Of a DNA stretch of 64,000 bases, positions 1 through 11,995 are shown in pieces. This DNA is from Meghimatium bilineatum (Eukaryota > Mollusca > Gastropoda > Stylommatophora > Philomycidae), in contig CM067312.1 in assembly GCA_034231615.1 (NCBI GenBank), positions 2,087,001-2,151,000 on the forward strand. Direction: 5' to 3'. A program made the translations under genes and the position numbers. The first letter of the stretch is position 1. Each line of letters begins with the position of its first letter. The notes under the pieces were generated by a model. The model was not told where the DNA came from, searched no databases, and was given only the letters and a program-made list of their open reading frames with translations.

Positions 1-808
1 CTCGCAGACGGTCTGTGAGAAGACCCATTGCAAAGCTTTGGTCACCGCCAGAATCTCCATTGTCAAGCTGCTTGTTGTCGTCTGAGCGAATGCACCACTT
101 TCCTCTGATAGTCTCCCCCCACCTTTGAGCCATGAAAGCCCAGGAACTCCTGATGTGTCTCTCAACCGACCCATCTGTATATATAATTATATCACCTTCC
201 CTGGAATTCTCACTGATCAGAGCGAGCACCTCCGACTCGACTACTGTCGGACACCATTCCCTGCACTCTCTATTGAGTGTTATTAATCCCTCGAAGGCTG
301 TTTGGTAATCCGAGGGTGCCAGACTCCATTCAGCACCAGGTAGTACATCCTCCAATCTGCAGACACTCTGTATAGCGTCCTCTGCGCGCCCCATCCACGA
401 CTTTCCTCTCTTTAGTCGACTGCCTTTCACTTTGATCATTTCTGGGTGTAGAGGGTGCTCTTTATCAGAGGTGATGTTTAGGTAGTCCGCGCCCTGCACA
501 TTTGTATTCTTTGCTCCACAGTTGGGCAATCAAGTAGGTATCGCATAGCCGGAGCGTACGTATCTCTCGTGCAGCTCAAAATAATTCGCATTGCCGCATT
601 CTGGATTCTATCCAATCTTTCTGTTTGAGTTTGACTCAGTGTCAGAATTGCCAGTGCGTGCCCTACCACCGCCACCACCAATCCATGATACAGCAGACTT
701 CGGTCCAACATGACCGCCCAAGTACTTCATTGTGATGGTTCTCTCGAGGACATCCCCTCTCAAAGTAACCGATGGCATGGACGTCTTCACTATGTGATTG
801 ATTAGGGA
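1..808 (-). mobile_element. I/Nimb-like LINE fragment (RT thumb and RNase H)
   Basis: Read on the minus strand this is the late part of a non-LTR retrotransposon ORF2. At 711-478 a frame contains the LTLSQTQTERLDRIQNAAMR stretch typical of the RT-to-RNase H linker of I-group LINEs, and near 205-180 the RNase H start IIIYTDGSV is readable. Just below 808 the segment SLINHIVKTS matches the same place (SLNNHMVKT) in the copy at 38916-40450. Frames shift several times, so the copy is dead. It runs off the left edge and is cut short at its 5' side exactly where the 63-bp array begins. Clade assignment (I group, Nimb-like) rests on the RNase H domain and on resemblance to the copies at 10053 and 38916. 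Confidence 0.8.
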
Positions 809-809
809 T

Positions 810-1234
810 AATGTTGGCTATAATTTGTAATTTCACTCAAACATCACATCTGAGAACTTCATGTTAGTTTCTAATGTTGGCTATAATTTGTCATTTCACT
901 CAAACATCACATCTGAGAACTTCATGTTAGTTTCTAATGTTGGCTATAATTTGTCATTTCACTCAAACATCACATCTGAGAACTTCATGTTAGTTTCTAA
1001 TGTTGGCTATAATTTGTCATTTCACTCAAACATCACATCTGAGAACTTCATGTTTCTAATGTTGGCTATAATTTGTCATTTCACTCAAACATCACATCTG
1101 AGAACTTCATGTTAGTTTCTAATGTTGGCTATAATTTGTTATTTCACTCAAACATCACATCTGAGAACTTCATGTTAGTTTCTAATGTTGGCTATAATTT
1201 GTCATTTCACTCAAACATCACATCTGAGAACTTC
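810..1234. repeat. 63-bp minisatellite, 7 copies
   Basis: Seven head-to-tail copies of a 63-bp unit (AATGTTGGCTATAATTTGTC... to ...CATGTTAGTTTCT). One copy near 1050 lacks 4 bp. Because 63 is a multiple of 3 the array reads as an open frame with a 21-residue repeat (NVGYNLSFHSNITSENF core); this is an effect of the period, not a gene. It abuts the broken LINE to its left. Confidence 0.95.
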
Positions 1235-2193
1235 AAGAATCTTCTCCATGGACACATTACTGTAATATTAGATACACCAACGTCTAATCAACTAGCATAC
1301 TATATATTTGAAGTGGTAAAACATCGTGTTTCCATATGTAATAATTAAAATTCTGACAACTATCAAATTATTTAATTCGTTTATAAAAATATTTTAAAAA
1401 CTGGTCATGATGCAAACATGTAAAGTATATATTTATGGGTATAACCAAATATAACATCATATGCAGAAAAACAGATATTAATACGCTAGATGGCAAATCA
1501 AATACTAGTGAAACGTGCTATATAGGAGGTTAGTTAGTTGGATATTAATAATTAAATGTGGGTGGGGACAAATTTAGTGAAACGTGCTAATCCTGGTTAG
1601 TAAATTGGATATTTGAAGGTAAAGTTAGTGAAGGGCACTATTGCATGCTTAAATGCGATGCAGAGATTAATAATTACATTTGTGTGATAGTAAAGCTAGT
1701 GAAACGTGCTATAGTATGTTAGTAAGTCGGAGATTGTTAACGTAACACGTTGTATCTCAATTAGGGGATGCAAATTTCATTTTGTCAACCTTGTCATAGC
1801 AGTTATTGCCTCCTCCTACCTCTCAATGATAATAAGTGTCACCATTTCAGAGATCACCCCTCAATCTGCATAATTATGTTAAAAATATAAGACCCCCCTC
1901 ACACACACAATAATTAGTAGAAGTACGAGCAGACTTACGGTGTTTTCTGACTTCCAGAATTGTTGTTTTCAAATGTAAACAACTTGACACCAATTCATAA
2001 TTGATGTATATAAAACAGTATTGCTGAAGTCAACATGTGTCAACCACAAATCATCCGTGTTGCTGTTATATGCCCCCTAACTGTTGACGTAGTTTAATAA
2101 CATCCCTTTACCAAACAATGGGGCACTTGTGACCAGGTCTTATACAGCGATTCACTCACGGATGTGATATTGATACATGAGTCGGTGCTATTT
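1235..2193. other. AT-rich sequence with degenerate repeat at 1507-1740
   Basis: No coding signal. Between 1507 and 1740 four diverged copies of a 50-70 bp unit can be seen, each opening with TAGTGAAACGTGCTA or a close variant and followed by TTAGTAAGT-like and ATTAATAATTA-like segments. The rest is upstream intron of the EGF-type gene. Confidence 0.6.
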
Positions 2194-2313
2194 TCTCAAA
2201 ACAGCCGTATAGAGACGCACTGGAAGGTATATATGTACTAGCATAACTCACCATCTCAAAACAACCGTATAGAGACGCACTGGAAGGTATATATGTACTA
2301 GCATAACTCACCA
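2194..2313. repeat. 60-bp tandem duplication
   Basis: Two adjacent 60-bp copies beginning TCTCAAAACAGCCGTATAGA and ending ...ACTCACCAT, differing at one visible position (AGCC versus AACC). It lies 70 bp upstream of the EGF exon, in the intron, and the near identity shows it is recent. Confidence 0.95.
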
Positions 2314-2383
2314 TTAGATCAGTATTTCAGTGATGTATACAGTGATTCGCTTAAATTATAATGATCTATACTATTGTTTCCAG

Positions 2384-2518
2384 GATGCGATGCACCTTTC
2401 TTCGGTAGAAGATGTGACATACAATGTTCTGATAAATGTCGTGACCAAGTCTGCTATAGAGAGAATGGAACGTGTTTCGATTGTATCCCGGGATATAGTG
2501 GCCCTACTTGTGAAGAAG
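2384..2518 (+). CDS. EGF-like domain exon of a transmembrane receptor (gene 1)
   Basis: A 135-bp exon (45 codons) bounded by acceptor TTGTTTCCAG and donor AAG|GTCAGT, both introns in phase 1, the usual arrangement for mobile EGF exons. It encodes one EGF/laminin-type cysteine module: CDAPFFGRRCDIQC, then DKCRDQVC, ENGTCFDC and GYSGPTCEE, eight cysteines with the terminal aromatic-glycine loop. Such modules occur in series in MEGF10/11-like and scavenger-type receptors on the cell surface. If spliced to the exon at 6640 the reading frame continues as ...CEEADLPPLEW and enters the membrane helix, so this is probably the last EGF repeat before the membrane. Earlier exons lie left of the window. 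The ligand is unknown. Confidence 0.85.
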
Positions 2519-5500
2519 GTCAGTTCTGTTTCTCAAATTACACATCACTGTTTTACAACACGGACATGTTGCAATCATTGTTGGTCTGACATTACAGTAT
2601 ATATATATATATACACATATATACGTGGGTGCGTTATTTATCATGTTTCTCTGGTTAACACATATTTCATCCATTTATGATTCTACGTATACTTATTCTA
2701 ATAGCGTCAGATATATTTACATACGTGTATGTTATTTATCATTTAATTTATAATTCTCAAACATTTACATCTGACATTCACCTTTGATACGTCATACATC
2801 TCCATTACTCCCCCACTTCTTCAGACTCCAATGCAACTCTATTCTAGCTTTTTCAATTATGTCTTAGGGAATGCACCAATAGTTTCAACAAAATTCGTTG
2901 GATTTGTAATAAATAAACGGAATGAGTTTCGTATTTATTCCGTCGAAATGTTCCTTTTGTTTAGTTCGACGGAAAAAATAACCGAACTGAACCAAGGCGG
3001 ACGTGCGTATTCAACAATTATATAGTATAAGTATAATATAATTATACATTATATTATATATTATAGAGAAACTGTATTTAAATGTATAAAAACAGAGAGG
3101 ACTGTGTAGAGACATGATCGCCTACGCCGGAATATGGTAGCAATGAATGAATGAATGAATATATTATGGTATTTAAATAGTATTAATATTGCGACATTAT
3201 AAAACCGGGGATGGGGATATATGGACGGTGTTGCTGGGGTGTATGCATAGATACAAGGTGATAGGGTGATTGGTAACAAAAACCTATTAAAAAAATAAAA
3301 TAATTATTTTATATTTGTAAACATAACAATCCTACATTTGAAGCAAACAATCCCTTAACGATCATGTTACGGTATGACCACAATATAAATATCACTGACA
3401 AAGAAAAATCACATTTCCTGATAACGTATAATATAGTTCGGTCGATAATTCATATTATTCAGTTGAACTTTTCATGAAAAATATCTGATTCACTGATACC
3501 ACATTTGCATATGATTTTATTCTCCTCATGACCTTAGGAATTCATAGTTTTACACATTGATAGGTAGATTGCAAAAGTGCACACAGTTTTTTTACCTATA
3601 TAAGCAGAGCAAACAATTCACTTAATTCTACATGTTACAGTAACAAAAAAATTATGCAAAGGCCTGTGTCCTCCTTACATTCGTGCCAACTACAAATACA
3701 AACAGGAAATGTGCGGTAGTTATCATTACTTCCAAAGTGTATGTAAAACATGTATCGTTTATGATCAAATAGTCTTGTTTTTTATTTCTTGTGCCATCTA
3801 TGGTGAAGAGGAATAGGTGTATTTAAACATTCCATAAATAAAGGTGACTGCAAACACATCGTTGTGAGAATGAAATGAATAAAGTATTAGTTGATATTGT
3901 TATAATGCCTTGATATTTTAAAATATTCGGTCAATGTGAGAACAGATATTTGCACATCAACTATTTCCTTCGGATTCTGATTCGAGCAGATAGACTACTG
4001 CTAACGGCTGGATAAAATGCAAACTATCTTGTTGGTAATATGTATCTTGCTTGTGATGCACATGCACTTCACATTTTCCCCAGTACTCAATGTCTATTTA
4101 TATGAGCAGATGGCGTGTTATGTTTGTTACAACAAACAGTCCCTGTTTGCTGTTGCTCATTGATCATTGACACAAGCGAGTGTATTTATTTTTTTAAATG
4201 GCACATTATGTACATTCGAGAAACCTGTATACATGTATAATTTAAAGATACGCTGTATTAATTTATTTATATTTGTAAGGACAAACAAACTGGGTTGACA
4301 TTGTCGTGAAGAATTTCAAGTTCGATCCAAAAGCTCTTTTCGATCTAACTATAGTAATGAAGTTTTCCAGTTTTGAGAAACAGTAATTCCAAATGAATAA
4401 CATGAATTATAGGACACACTATAATACAATCTACCAGTACCAAGCGACATCATTCATGGCCATTTTCCATCTCTGACTTAGCGGAAAACACTGAGATTAG
4501 TTATCCTCTACAATTCGACTCGAAGTAAATGTTACTCGAAGATTTTTTAACAAATAAAAAGGAAATGATATCAAAATGTAAATATATTATTGTATGTTAT
4601 GCAATCACATCTATATAAATGTATGCTGATCTGGAGAAATTATCTTATTTTTATATAAATGTTTGTTCATTATATTGTTGTTATCAAATATATTGACACA
4701 TAAACTGATCAAGCAGAATAGCTGATCCATATCGTTTTACATAGAGGTTCTCATACACGTTGGAGTAGGGTTGACGGTCATATAGCTCATATAAGGAAAA
4801 ACTAGATAGCACAGGGATGGGTTGTAGGAGGAGAGAGATCTCGCTAGTCTTGTTCTATGATTTATATAACTAAAACCTAGGATGCACCGGGGAGCTGCGA
4901 AAGCTGTTTAGGAGTGCAGATCATTCGAATACAGATACAATATAAAGAGAGCGGTACTTGTGTGTATGGTTTTATCCAAATATATCCTTGGTATATACAT
5001 ATATACAACCACACTTAATAATACACTGTGTACCATAGGTATCTCAATGACCCAACGGATGTCAGAGACGTCTATACACCTAATATATTATCTAAATAGA
5101 TATATTTCTAAACACGAAACAAAAGATCGTTAAATCTTTAAATGGGTTGTACGAGACAATATCAAACTGTGAATAAATAGGTTCACAACAAACACGTATT
5201 AGGCACATTTTCACCAAAACAACTTATGCCCGTCATACACCAAATATCCACCAACTATAGGTCATCTATAGGCCACACATAAAACAAATACCCCGACTAT
5301 AATACACATATGAGACAACAACGTGGACTGAACTTTCACAGATATATAGAAATCATATTTATAGAGACATATATATAATCACCAATACTCATGATTATCA
5401 CCGTGGTATTTAACTAGCCACACGAAAAGTACATTATTTAGAATAGTTATATTATTGATATGTACATATATCTAGACAAGTATCTATATTTTTGTAATAT

Positions 5501-5908
5501 ATTTCCAATGACTTTAGACACACACACCTATTTGTCATAAACATTTTTTGAAGAGTCTATTGATTATTATGAACATCCATTTGAGCAGTTTATTGTTTAT
5601 CATGAATATTCGTATAAACAGCCTATTGTTTATCATGCATATTTGTGTAAACAGTCTATTGTTATCATGAATATTTGAGTAAACAGTCTATTTTCAACAT
5701 TATTTACGTGGATTATTGCACTGTTTTGTATTTATGATATTCGAATTGTTTAAGGTACTAAATTATTACATTGCTCATTGTCACACTTGATACCACGCCA
5801 CTGTTCATTACGACGGAATGCCTCCAATGTGGGAACACTTGTTTCTGGTCATAATAAACAAAGTATGCACATTTACATAATTATTTATATTATATATTAA
5901 TAATTATC
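2519..5908. other. Intron of gene 1, mostly AT-rich, with an RTE tail remnant
   Basis: No further exon was recognised. Contents seen: a (TA)n tract near 2600; a perfect 10-bp hairpin TTCCGTCGAA/TTCGACGGAA at 2938-2947 and 2965-2974; and at 3108-3156 (+) one diverged copy of the RTE LINE 3' end (GACATGATCGCCTACGCCGG followed by (AATG)n), which also resembles the unit of the 75-bp array at 52.7 kb. Short spaced repeats of TCTATTGTTTATCATGAATA occur at 5550-5690. Confidence 0.6.
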
Positions 5909-6597
5909 ATTCAACACACGCTAAACTTGCGAAAGTGTGTTGGTTGATAGCTCGTACCTTTATTCAACACACGCTAAACTTGCGAGAGTGTGTTGGTTGA
6001 TAGCTCGTACCTTCATTCAACACACGCTAAACTTGCGAGAGTGTGTTGGTTGATAGCTCGTACCTTCATTCAACACACGCTAAACTTGCGAGAGTGTGTT
6101 GGTTGATAGCTCGTACCTTCATTCAACACACGCTAAACTTGCGAGAGTGTGTTGGTTGATAGCTCGTACCTTCATTCAATACACGCTAAACTTGCGAGAG
6201 TGTGTTGGTTGATAGCTCGTACCTTCATTCAACACACGCTAAACTTGCGAGAGTGTGTTGGTTGATAGCTCGTACCTTCATTCAACACACGCTAAACTTG
6301 CGAGAGTGTGTTGGTTGATAGCTCGTACCTTCATTCAACACACGCTAAACTTGCGAGAGTGTGTTGGTTGATAGCTCGTACCTTCATTCAACACACGCTA
6401 AACTTGCGAGAGTGTGTTGGTTGATAGCTCGTACCTTCATTCAACACACGCTAAACTTGCGAGAGTGTGTTGGTTGATAGCTCGTACCTTCATTCAACAC
6501 ACGCTAAACTTGCGAGAGTGTGTTGGTTGATAGCTCGTACCTTCATTCAACACACGCTAAACTTGCGAGAGTGTGTTGGTTGATAGCTTGTACCTTC
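5909..6597. repeat. 53-bp minisatellite, 13 copies, each with a hairpin
   Basis: Thirteen units of exactly 53 bp, almost identical (first has GCGAAAG, the last GCTTGTACC). Each contains the perfect inverted repeat CAACACAC ... GTGTGTTG separated by about 14 bases, so the array is a ladder of potential hairpins. It ends only 42 bp before the acceptor of the last exon of gene 1 and so sits where the branch point region starts. Confidence 0.97.
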
Positions 6598-6639
6598 TTG
6601 TTAATACACCACTATTTATACACACTGTATATCCTACAG

Positions 6640-6767
6640 CAGATCTTCCGCCCTTAGAGTGGTTCATCGCAGGAGCAGTTGCATCAGTGTTTCTTCTTGC
6701 ATGCTGCTGTTTTCTGTGTTGTCTCAGACTCTTCGTGGGTAAAGACCATGGACCTGAAGAAAAATAG
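6640..6767 (+). CDS. Last exon of gene 1: transmembrane helix and cytoplasmic tail
   Basis: Acceptor TATATCCTACAG precedes a phase-1 exon reading DLPPLEW, then a 20-residue hydrophobic helix (FIAGAVASVFLLACCCFLCC), then LRLFVGKDHGPEEK and a TAG stop at 6765-6767. The helix is rich in small residues and cysteines on its inner side, which are possible palmitoylation sites (inference). The basic residues after the helix fit a type I membrane protein with a tail of only about 14 residues, too short for an ITAM or other signalling motif. It joins in phase to the EGF exon at 2384-2518. Unlike MEGF10, which has a long tail with NPXY and ITAM-like motifs, this receptor would need a partner to signal. 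No AATAAA is seen close behind the stop, and the following DNA is a minisatellite. Confidence 0.8.
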
Positions 6768-8010
6768 TAACAAGTACATGTAAGATGTATAAATATTAGT
6801 TGTATGTATGTGAAAGGCATGTACACAGAAGGCACAAGTACATGGGCGATACAGAAGCAAAATTTGATAACGGCGTTTACGCGAGATAACAAAAGTAACA
6901 AATACGTATACGAATTAGAAACAGAAGTGGGAAGTGCATGTAATACACAGCAATATAAGTAACACGTACATATGCGACATAGAAACAGCAGTGACAAGTA
7001 TATGTACAAAATATAAACACAAGAAACAGCAGTGACAAGTATATGTACAAAATATACACACAAGAAACAGCAATGATAAGTGCATCTACAACATAGACAC
7101 AGCGGTGATAAGTGCGTGTACAGCATAGAAACAGCAATGATAAGTGCGTGTACAGCATAGAAACAGCAGTGATAAGTGCGTGTACAACATAAAAACAGCA
7201 GTGATAAGTGCGTGTACAGCATAGAAACAGCAGTGATAAGTGCGTGTACAACATAAAAACAGCAGTGATAAGTGTGTGTACAGCATAGAAACAGCAGTGA
7301 TAAGTGTGTGTACAGCATAGAAACATCAGTGACAAGTGCGTGTACAGTATAGAAATAACAGTGATAAGTGCGTGTACAACATAGAAACAGCAGTGATAAG
7401 TGTCAGTGTACAACATAGAAACAGCAGTGATAAGTGTCAGTGTACAACAAGAAACAGCAGTGATAAGTGCATCTACAACATAGAAACAGCAGTGATAAGT
7501 GCATCTACAACATAGAAACAGCAGTGATAAGTGCATCTACAACATAGAAACAGCAGTGATAAGCGTCAGTGTACAACATAGAAACAGCAGTGATAAATGC
7601 ATGTACAACATAGAAACAGCAGTGATAAATGCATGTACAACATAGAAAAAGCAGTGATACGTGCATGTACAACATAGAAACAGCAGTGATACGTGCATGT
7701 ACAACATAGAAACAGCAGTGATAAGTGTCAGTGTACAACATAAAAACAGCAGTGATAAGTGTCAGTGTACAACATAGAAACAGCAGTGATAAGTGTCAGT
7801 GTACAACATAGAAACAGCAGTGATAATTGTCAGTGTACAACATAAAAACAGCAGTGATAAGTGTCAGTGTACAACATAGAAACAGCAGTGATAAGTGTCA
7901 GTGTACAACATAGAAACAGCAGTGATAAGTGCATGTACAACATAGAAACAGCAGTGATAAGTGTCAGTGTACAACATAAAAACAGCAGTGATAAGTGTCC
8001 GTGTACAATA
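6768..8010. repeat. 32-35 bp minisatellite, about 35 copies, starting at the stop codon
   Basis: Units are of the form AACAGCAGTGATAAGTGCGTGTACA... with a longer form carrying GTGTCAGTGTACAACA. Copies next to the stop codon of gene 1 are strongly diverged and become regular from about 6960 on, with the youngest identical units in 7700-7990. If gene 1 has no nearer polyadenylation site, part of the array would be in its 3' UTR; an AATAAA lies at about 8009. Long minus-strand frames across it are artefacts of the repeat. Confidence 0.92.
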
Positions 8011-8732
8011 AATGTCGATGATGTATTAACAACATGTAATGAAGCAAAATAATCCAAGATGAACATTTGATAACGCCCCCGAATATGTGTGGACATTATT
8101 TGATAAATTTCAGTTTTATAGTTAATATTTACAATTTACTATGGATACCACGAACTCCGTATCCTATATTCGTTGTTTGTCAAATGTTTTTACATGTTTA
8201 CTATGTGATTTCAGTATATTAATACTTAATTACTGAAATTATTATAAGACTATATGCACTAAGTGTTCATATTTATTGGTTTGTTTAATGTCCCAGAAAT
8301 TACTAGTAAAAACAGTGATGTGTATTCGTTTTGTTAACAATGGGATGAACATTTTTTTTTCCAGAAATGTAGTACCTATAATATTCCAAAGTTCAGATAT
8401 TTGCAATGATTATATAAGATGTCTCGTGCAGCCGGTGGCAATTTCGTAAATATATAGGTGAATAGAAGAATGAAAATGTATAAACATGTTTCATCTGACT
8501 ATCGGAAGCGTACGTGATGAGAAGATACTACTCACGAAATGCACAGACTACAAACATAAAGCACTAGCGAAAACCTTCAATTTTAAGTAGCAGGTACCCA
8601 CATGAAAAGACGCGCCGCTCAAACAGCTTCAGATTTACAAAAAAGTGGAGAAAATTAAAGGAATCACTGTATCTTCCTACAAACATATATGTCAATCAAT
8701 ACAAGGTAACTGCGGGAAACTTAACAACAATT
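8011..8732. other. AT-rich sequence without recognised features
   Basis: Nothing with coding or repeat structure was recognised here. A T-run at 8350-8360 followed by CAG looks acceptor-like, but no open exon follows. Confidence 0.4.
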
Positions 8733-9562
8733 GTACTTACGTAAAACACATGTTTACATAATCGCTTCAATCAGCCATGACAGACTATAACTAAAACTAG
8801 TGGGTAATGATGTGTACACAAGAAAACACATAACTTACAATACACAAATCATATTCAACGTTTGGTTGGTTAGTTGGTTGCTGATCCAGCGGCCCATGGG
8901 CTCATGCCCTTTGACCTAATGCCATTAAATGACATTATATTGCTGGGAAATCTGTGGATTTTCGGCCCACCCCGGGACAGAGCCAGAGAATAACTATCAC
9001 ACCTCCACGAAGGTAGGTTTCAACCTATGCACTGCTCCTAGCCAAGATAGGGTTCACTGTGCTCATTCCTCACCACCAATTGACTACTGGTTATGCTGAT
9101 TTGCTCTATTGCTCCAGGCAGGCATGCAACCAAATGTTCAAGTCAAAAGGATTGTTACGTCCTGAGTCACTGTGCCTCTATGATGGGCCACAGCCATAGG
9201 AAAAAACAGTGCTGTCAGTTTCCTCCTCCTCAGTGCTGCAGAGTACATCTCTGGCTCCCTCCCAACCACAGAATGTGCATACATATATATTCAGGCAAAC
9301 ATGAAAAACATTTCAACAACAAAACAAAATCATAATTGTATAGATGACGTGCCATGAAGCTTCTATAAGAAGATAACCTCAATATAACGGCATGTTATCC
9401 ACTAAGGTTTTCTGTTGCATGGATGGTATGTCTAATGGGCCATTGGTGAGAATCACAGACGCAACCACATGCGTATATTCAACGTTTCAACCCACTAGTT
9501 TTAGTTATAATATATCGTGTCTCATTGCAGCGATTATATAAACCTGTGTTTTATGTAACTAC
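8733..9562. mobile_element. Fold-back element (72-bp inverted arms) carrying a later insertion
   Basis: Positions 8733-8804 and 9491-9562 are inverted copies of one another, sharing blocks such as TATAACTAAAACTAGTGGG and TAATCGCT(T/G)CAAT, roughly 80 percent alike. Between them the 13-bp word ATATTCAACGTTT occurs at 8851-8863 and again at 9475-9487, as expected of a target duplication. Removing one word and the 611 bp between them would leave a hairpin with a loop of only about 50 bp, so a fold-back or MITE was probably there first and was entered later. Confidence 0.65.
8864..9474 (-). mobile_element. Candidate 611-bp retroposon with 13-bp target duplication
   Basis: Flanked by ATATTCAACGTTT on both sides. 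On the minus strand its end is a CAACCAACTAACCAACC tail, the sort of simple-repeat tail left by LINE-driven retroposition. GC content is higher than the surroundings. No protein was recognised; a SINE or the 3' part of a LINE are both possible. Confidence 0.5.
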
Positions 9563-9718
9563 AGACATATAGGAATCTGGCCTGCTCAGTAACATATATT
9601 CGCATTAGCATTTGTATCCATATGTTTCACCATTCGACTAACCCGCATCTCAAGATGAGATTTTAATCCTGACCAAATCACAATATCAATATCCATTAGA
9701 CTAATGCGGTGGTCATTC

Positions 9719-10052
9719 CTCAAATTGTAGCGATGCGTGTTTGCTGTACGTGTTTCACAAATTGTAGCGATGCGTGTTTGCTGTACGTGTTTCACAAATT
9801 GTAGCGATACGTGTTTGCTGTACGTGTTTCACAAATTGTAGCGATGCGTGTTTGCTGTACGTGTTTCACAAATTGTAGCTATGCGTGTTTGCTGTACGTG
9901 TTTCACAAATTGTAGCGATGCGTGTTTGCTGTACGTGTTTCACAAATTGTAGCGATGCGTGTTTGCTGTACGTGTTTCACAAATTGTAGCGATGCGTGTT
10001 TGCTGTACGTGTTTCACAAATTGTAGCGATGCGTGTTTGCTGTACGTGTTTC
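9719..10052. repeat. 37-bp minisatellite, 9 copies
   Basis: Nine units of CACAAATTGTAGCGATGCGT plus GTTTGCTGTACGTGTTT, with only single-base variants. It ends exactly where the LINE RT sequence at 10053 begins, so it marks the 5' cut of that element. Confidence 0.96.
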
Positions 10053-11760
10053 ACAATTATAATGCATATGTCTTAGCGAATATTGTACATTTTTTTGAAA
10101 ACACGATATCCTGGACATCTGAGATCAGAACAATAGCACCTGGTCTGCCACAAGGATCTCCTCTGTCCCCAGTACTGTTTAATGTGTATACATTGAGAAT
10201 TGCTCAATTGCAAACTCCCAGCAATTGTAGAGTTCTAACTTACGCTGATGATATCCTACTATACAACATGGGCAGGAACAGAACAGATATTGCTGACAGT
10301 GTACAAAATGGACTAGATCAATTGTCGATATGGTGCAGAGCATACAACGCTGTGATCAATCCCTTGAAAGCAAAGGTCGTCTGGTACTCCTTAAATAATA
10401 ATCTGGTCAATGACACACTGCCAGCTGTTAGTTGCATGTGCTCATTCATCGAAAGAGAACATGACCTTAAATATCTTGGGATAATCTTTGATAGAAGTCT
10501 CTCATTCAACAAACACGTCACAAATATGATTCACAAGGCTAGAAGAGGGATCAGTGTTATCAAGGTTATAGCGACCTTCGACATGCAGCAATGTGTACTT
10601 TTTCTGCTTATGCAAGTGGTGGTGCTATCTGTAATAGATTATGGCCTCGGATTACTAACTTTGTCACAGACACAAGTCGATAGATTGGAAAAATTTCAAA
10701 ATGAGGCAGGGGGGGGGGGTACTAGAGATACACCCATCTCTGCTATGAGATTTCTGCTTGATCTCCCCAGCATTAGAGTGCGACATCAGGCAGCACAAGT
10801 TAGGTCTTACCTTAAAGTGACAGAATACAACCACCACCAATTACACCATCGTCTAGATGAGTCAAAGGGAAAGCGAATCAAGCGTGGCAGATCACGGATG
10901 GCATAGGCTGAAGACACACTGCGAATAGTATGTGAATTGGAAGAAATAGGAAAGGCAGTGAATGGGTGGAGGTAGACACTGAGAAGAAATCACTGACTAA
11001 AGTAATAAAACAACTAGATAAAGCGAAACGAAAATGGACAGCAGTCATGGCTCAGGATACAGTGCAAGAACTCGCCCAACTACACTGAAACCACAAGACA
11101 TAATTATATACACAGATGGCCCTGTTAGCAGAAACACAAATAAAAGTGGTTGAGGTTTTGTTGCCTACAGAAATGGAGTGCAGTTGGTTGAGAAATCTTC
11201 AGCATATTCTACTGTCACATCGAGCATGAAGATGGAGATAGAGGGAGTTACAGCAGCACTTAATTGGTTGATAACTGATACATCAACACACGCAGTAATA
11301 CCCACAGACTCTCAAAGCATGTTGCGCAAGATAGAAAAGTTTATGCTAAGAAAAAAATGGTGGGACTTATTGAACAACTCAGTTGTCCAAAGCATTACAT
11401 GGATATACTGCCCTGGTCATGCTGGGGTCAAAGAAAACGAGAGAGCCGACTTATTGGCAGGCAATGCGGCGATAGACGGCACATTGCTGAGAAGAGATAA
11501 AGCAGATTTAATAAAGGCAGTAATAAATTCATTTCAAGATGCAGATGATGTCAATGAGGTTGAGAACGTACACATACAGAGAATGTTAGAAATGGGAGTA
11601 TTCAGAGGTGAGCGGACGAAAGTAAATGTTTTGGAAAGTCCCGAAGATCACACAATCAACACCTGACCGGAACTCTGAGTCTACATACACTGGGATGGCT
11701 GCTGGAGCGAAGGGCGGAGCACTTATGGGAATGTCCCGCGTGCTGTGAAGTCAGTTTCTA
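10053..11760 (+). mobile_element. I/Nimb-like LINE, 5'-truncated (RT plus RNase H)
   Basis: The RT begins inside the palm: LPQGSPLSPVLFNVY (10146), catalytic box TYADDILLY (about 10238), and KYLGIIFDRSLSF (about 10470), followed by the LTLSQTQVDRLEKFQNEA linker. RNase H follows with IIIYTDGPV at about 11103, SSMKMEIEGVTAALNWL, and the last catalytic segment CPGHAGVKENERADLLAG at about 11410. The ORF ends in an LWECPAC-type motif at about 11735. A stop after RNTNKSG, a run of ten G at 10711-10720, and frame changes after 10906 and 11666 show a dead but fairly young copy. RNase H of this type in a LINE with apurinic-type endonuclease points to the I group. No target duplication was found on its 3' side. 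Confidence 0.88.
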
Positions 11761-11877
11761 ATCAAGAAAACAATAAAACACGATATGAAGTATAAGTAAC
11801 ACTATTAAAAACAACAACAATCCAGATTTCGTGTTGTTTAGTTGGTGTTACTGTTGTAATAATGTTGATAGCTGTGT

Positions 11878-11971
11878 CATTATAAACATGTTTCTATATC
11901 GGCAGGATCACGTCAAGTGAGTCACGTTATAAACATGTTTCTAGATCGACAGAATCACGTTAAGTGAGTCA
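11878..11971. repeat. 47-bp tandem duplication
   Basis: Two copies of a 47-bp unit built around TTATAAACATGTTTCTA-ATCG, CAG-ATCACGT-AAGTGAGTCAC. Diverged at several positions. No coding content. Confidence 0.85.
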
Positions 11972-11995
11972 CATTGTTATGCTTTAGTGATTGAG

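Noticed and set aside
861-1348. Frame with 21-residue repeats (NVGYNLSFHSNITSENF)
   Set aside because: It is the 63-bp array; no start context, splice signals or non-repeat coding sequence.
4017-4163. 48-codon frame with a hydrophobic start (MQTILLVICILLVMHMHFTF)
   Set aside because: Looks like a secretion signal, but there is no donor in a fitting phase, no cysteine module behind it, and frames this short are expected by chance in AT-rich DNA.
6557-8096. Long minus-strand frames with repeated YHCCFYVVHALITAVSML-type peptides
   Set aside because: They run across the 53-bp and 32-35 bp arrays and consist of the repeat translated; several frames are open at once. Not genes.
9719-10052. CRISPR-like array
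   Set aside because: Units are contiguous with no unique spacers, and the genome is animal. The same applies to all other arrays here.
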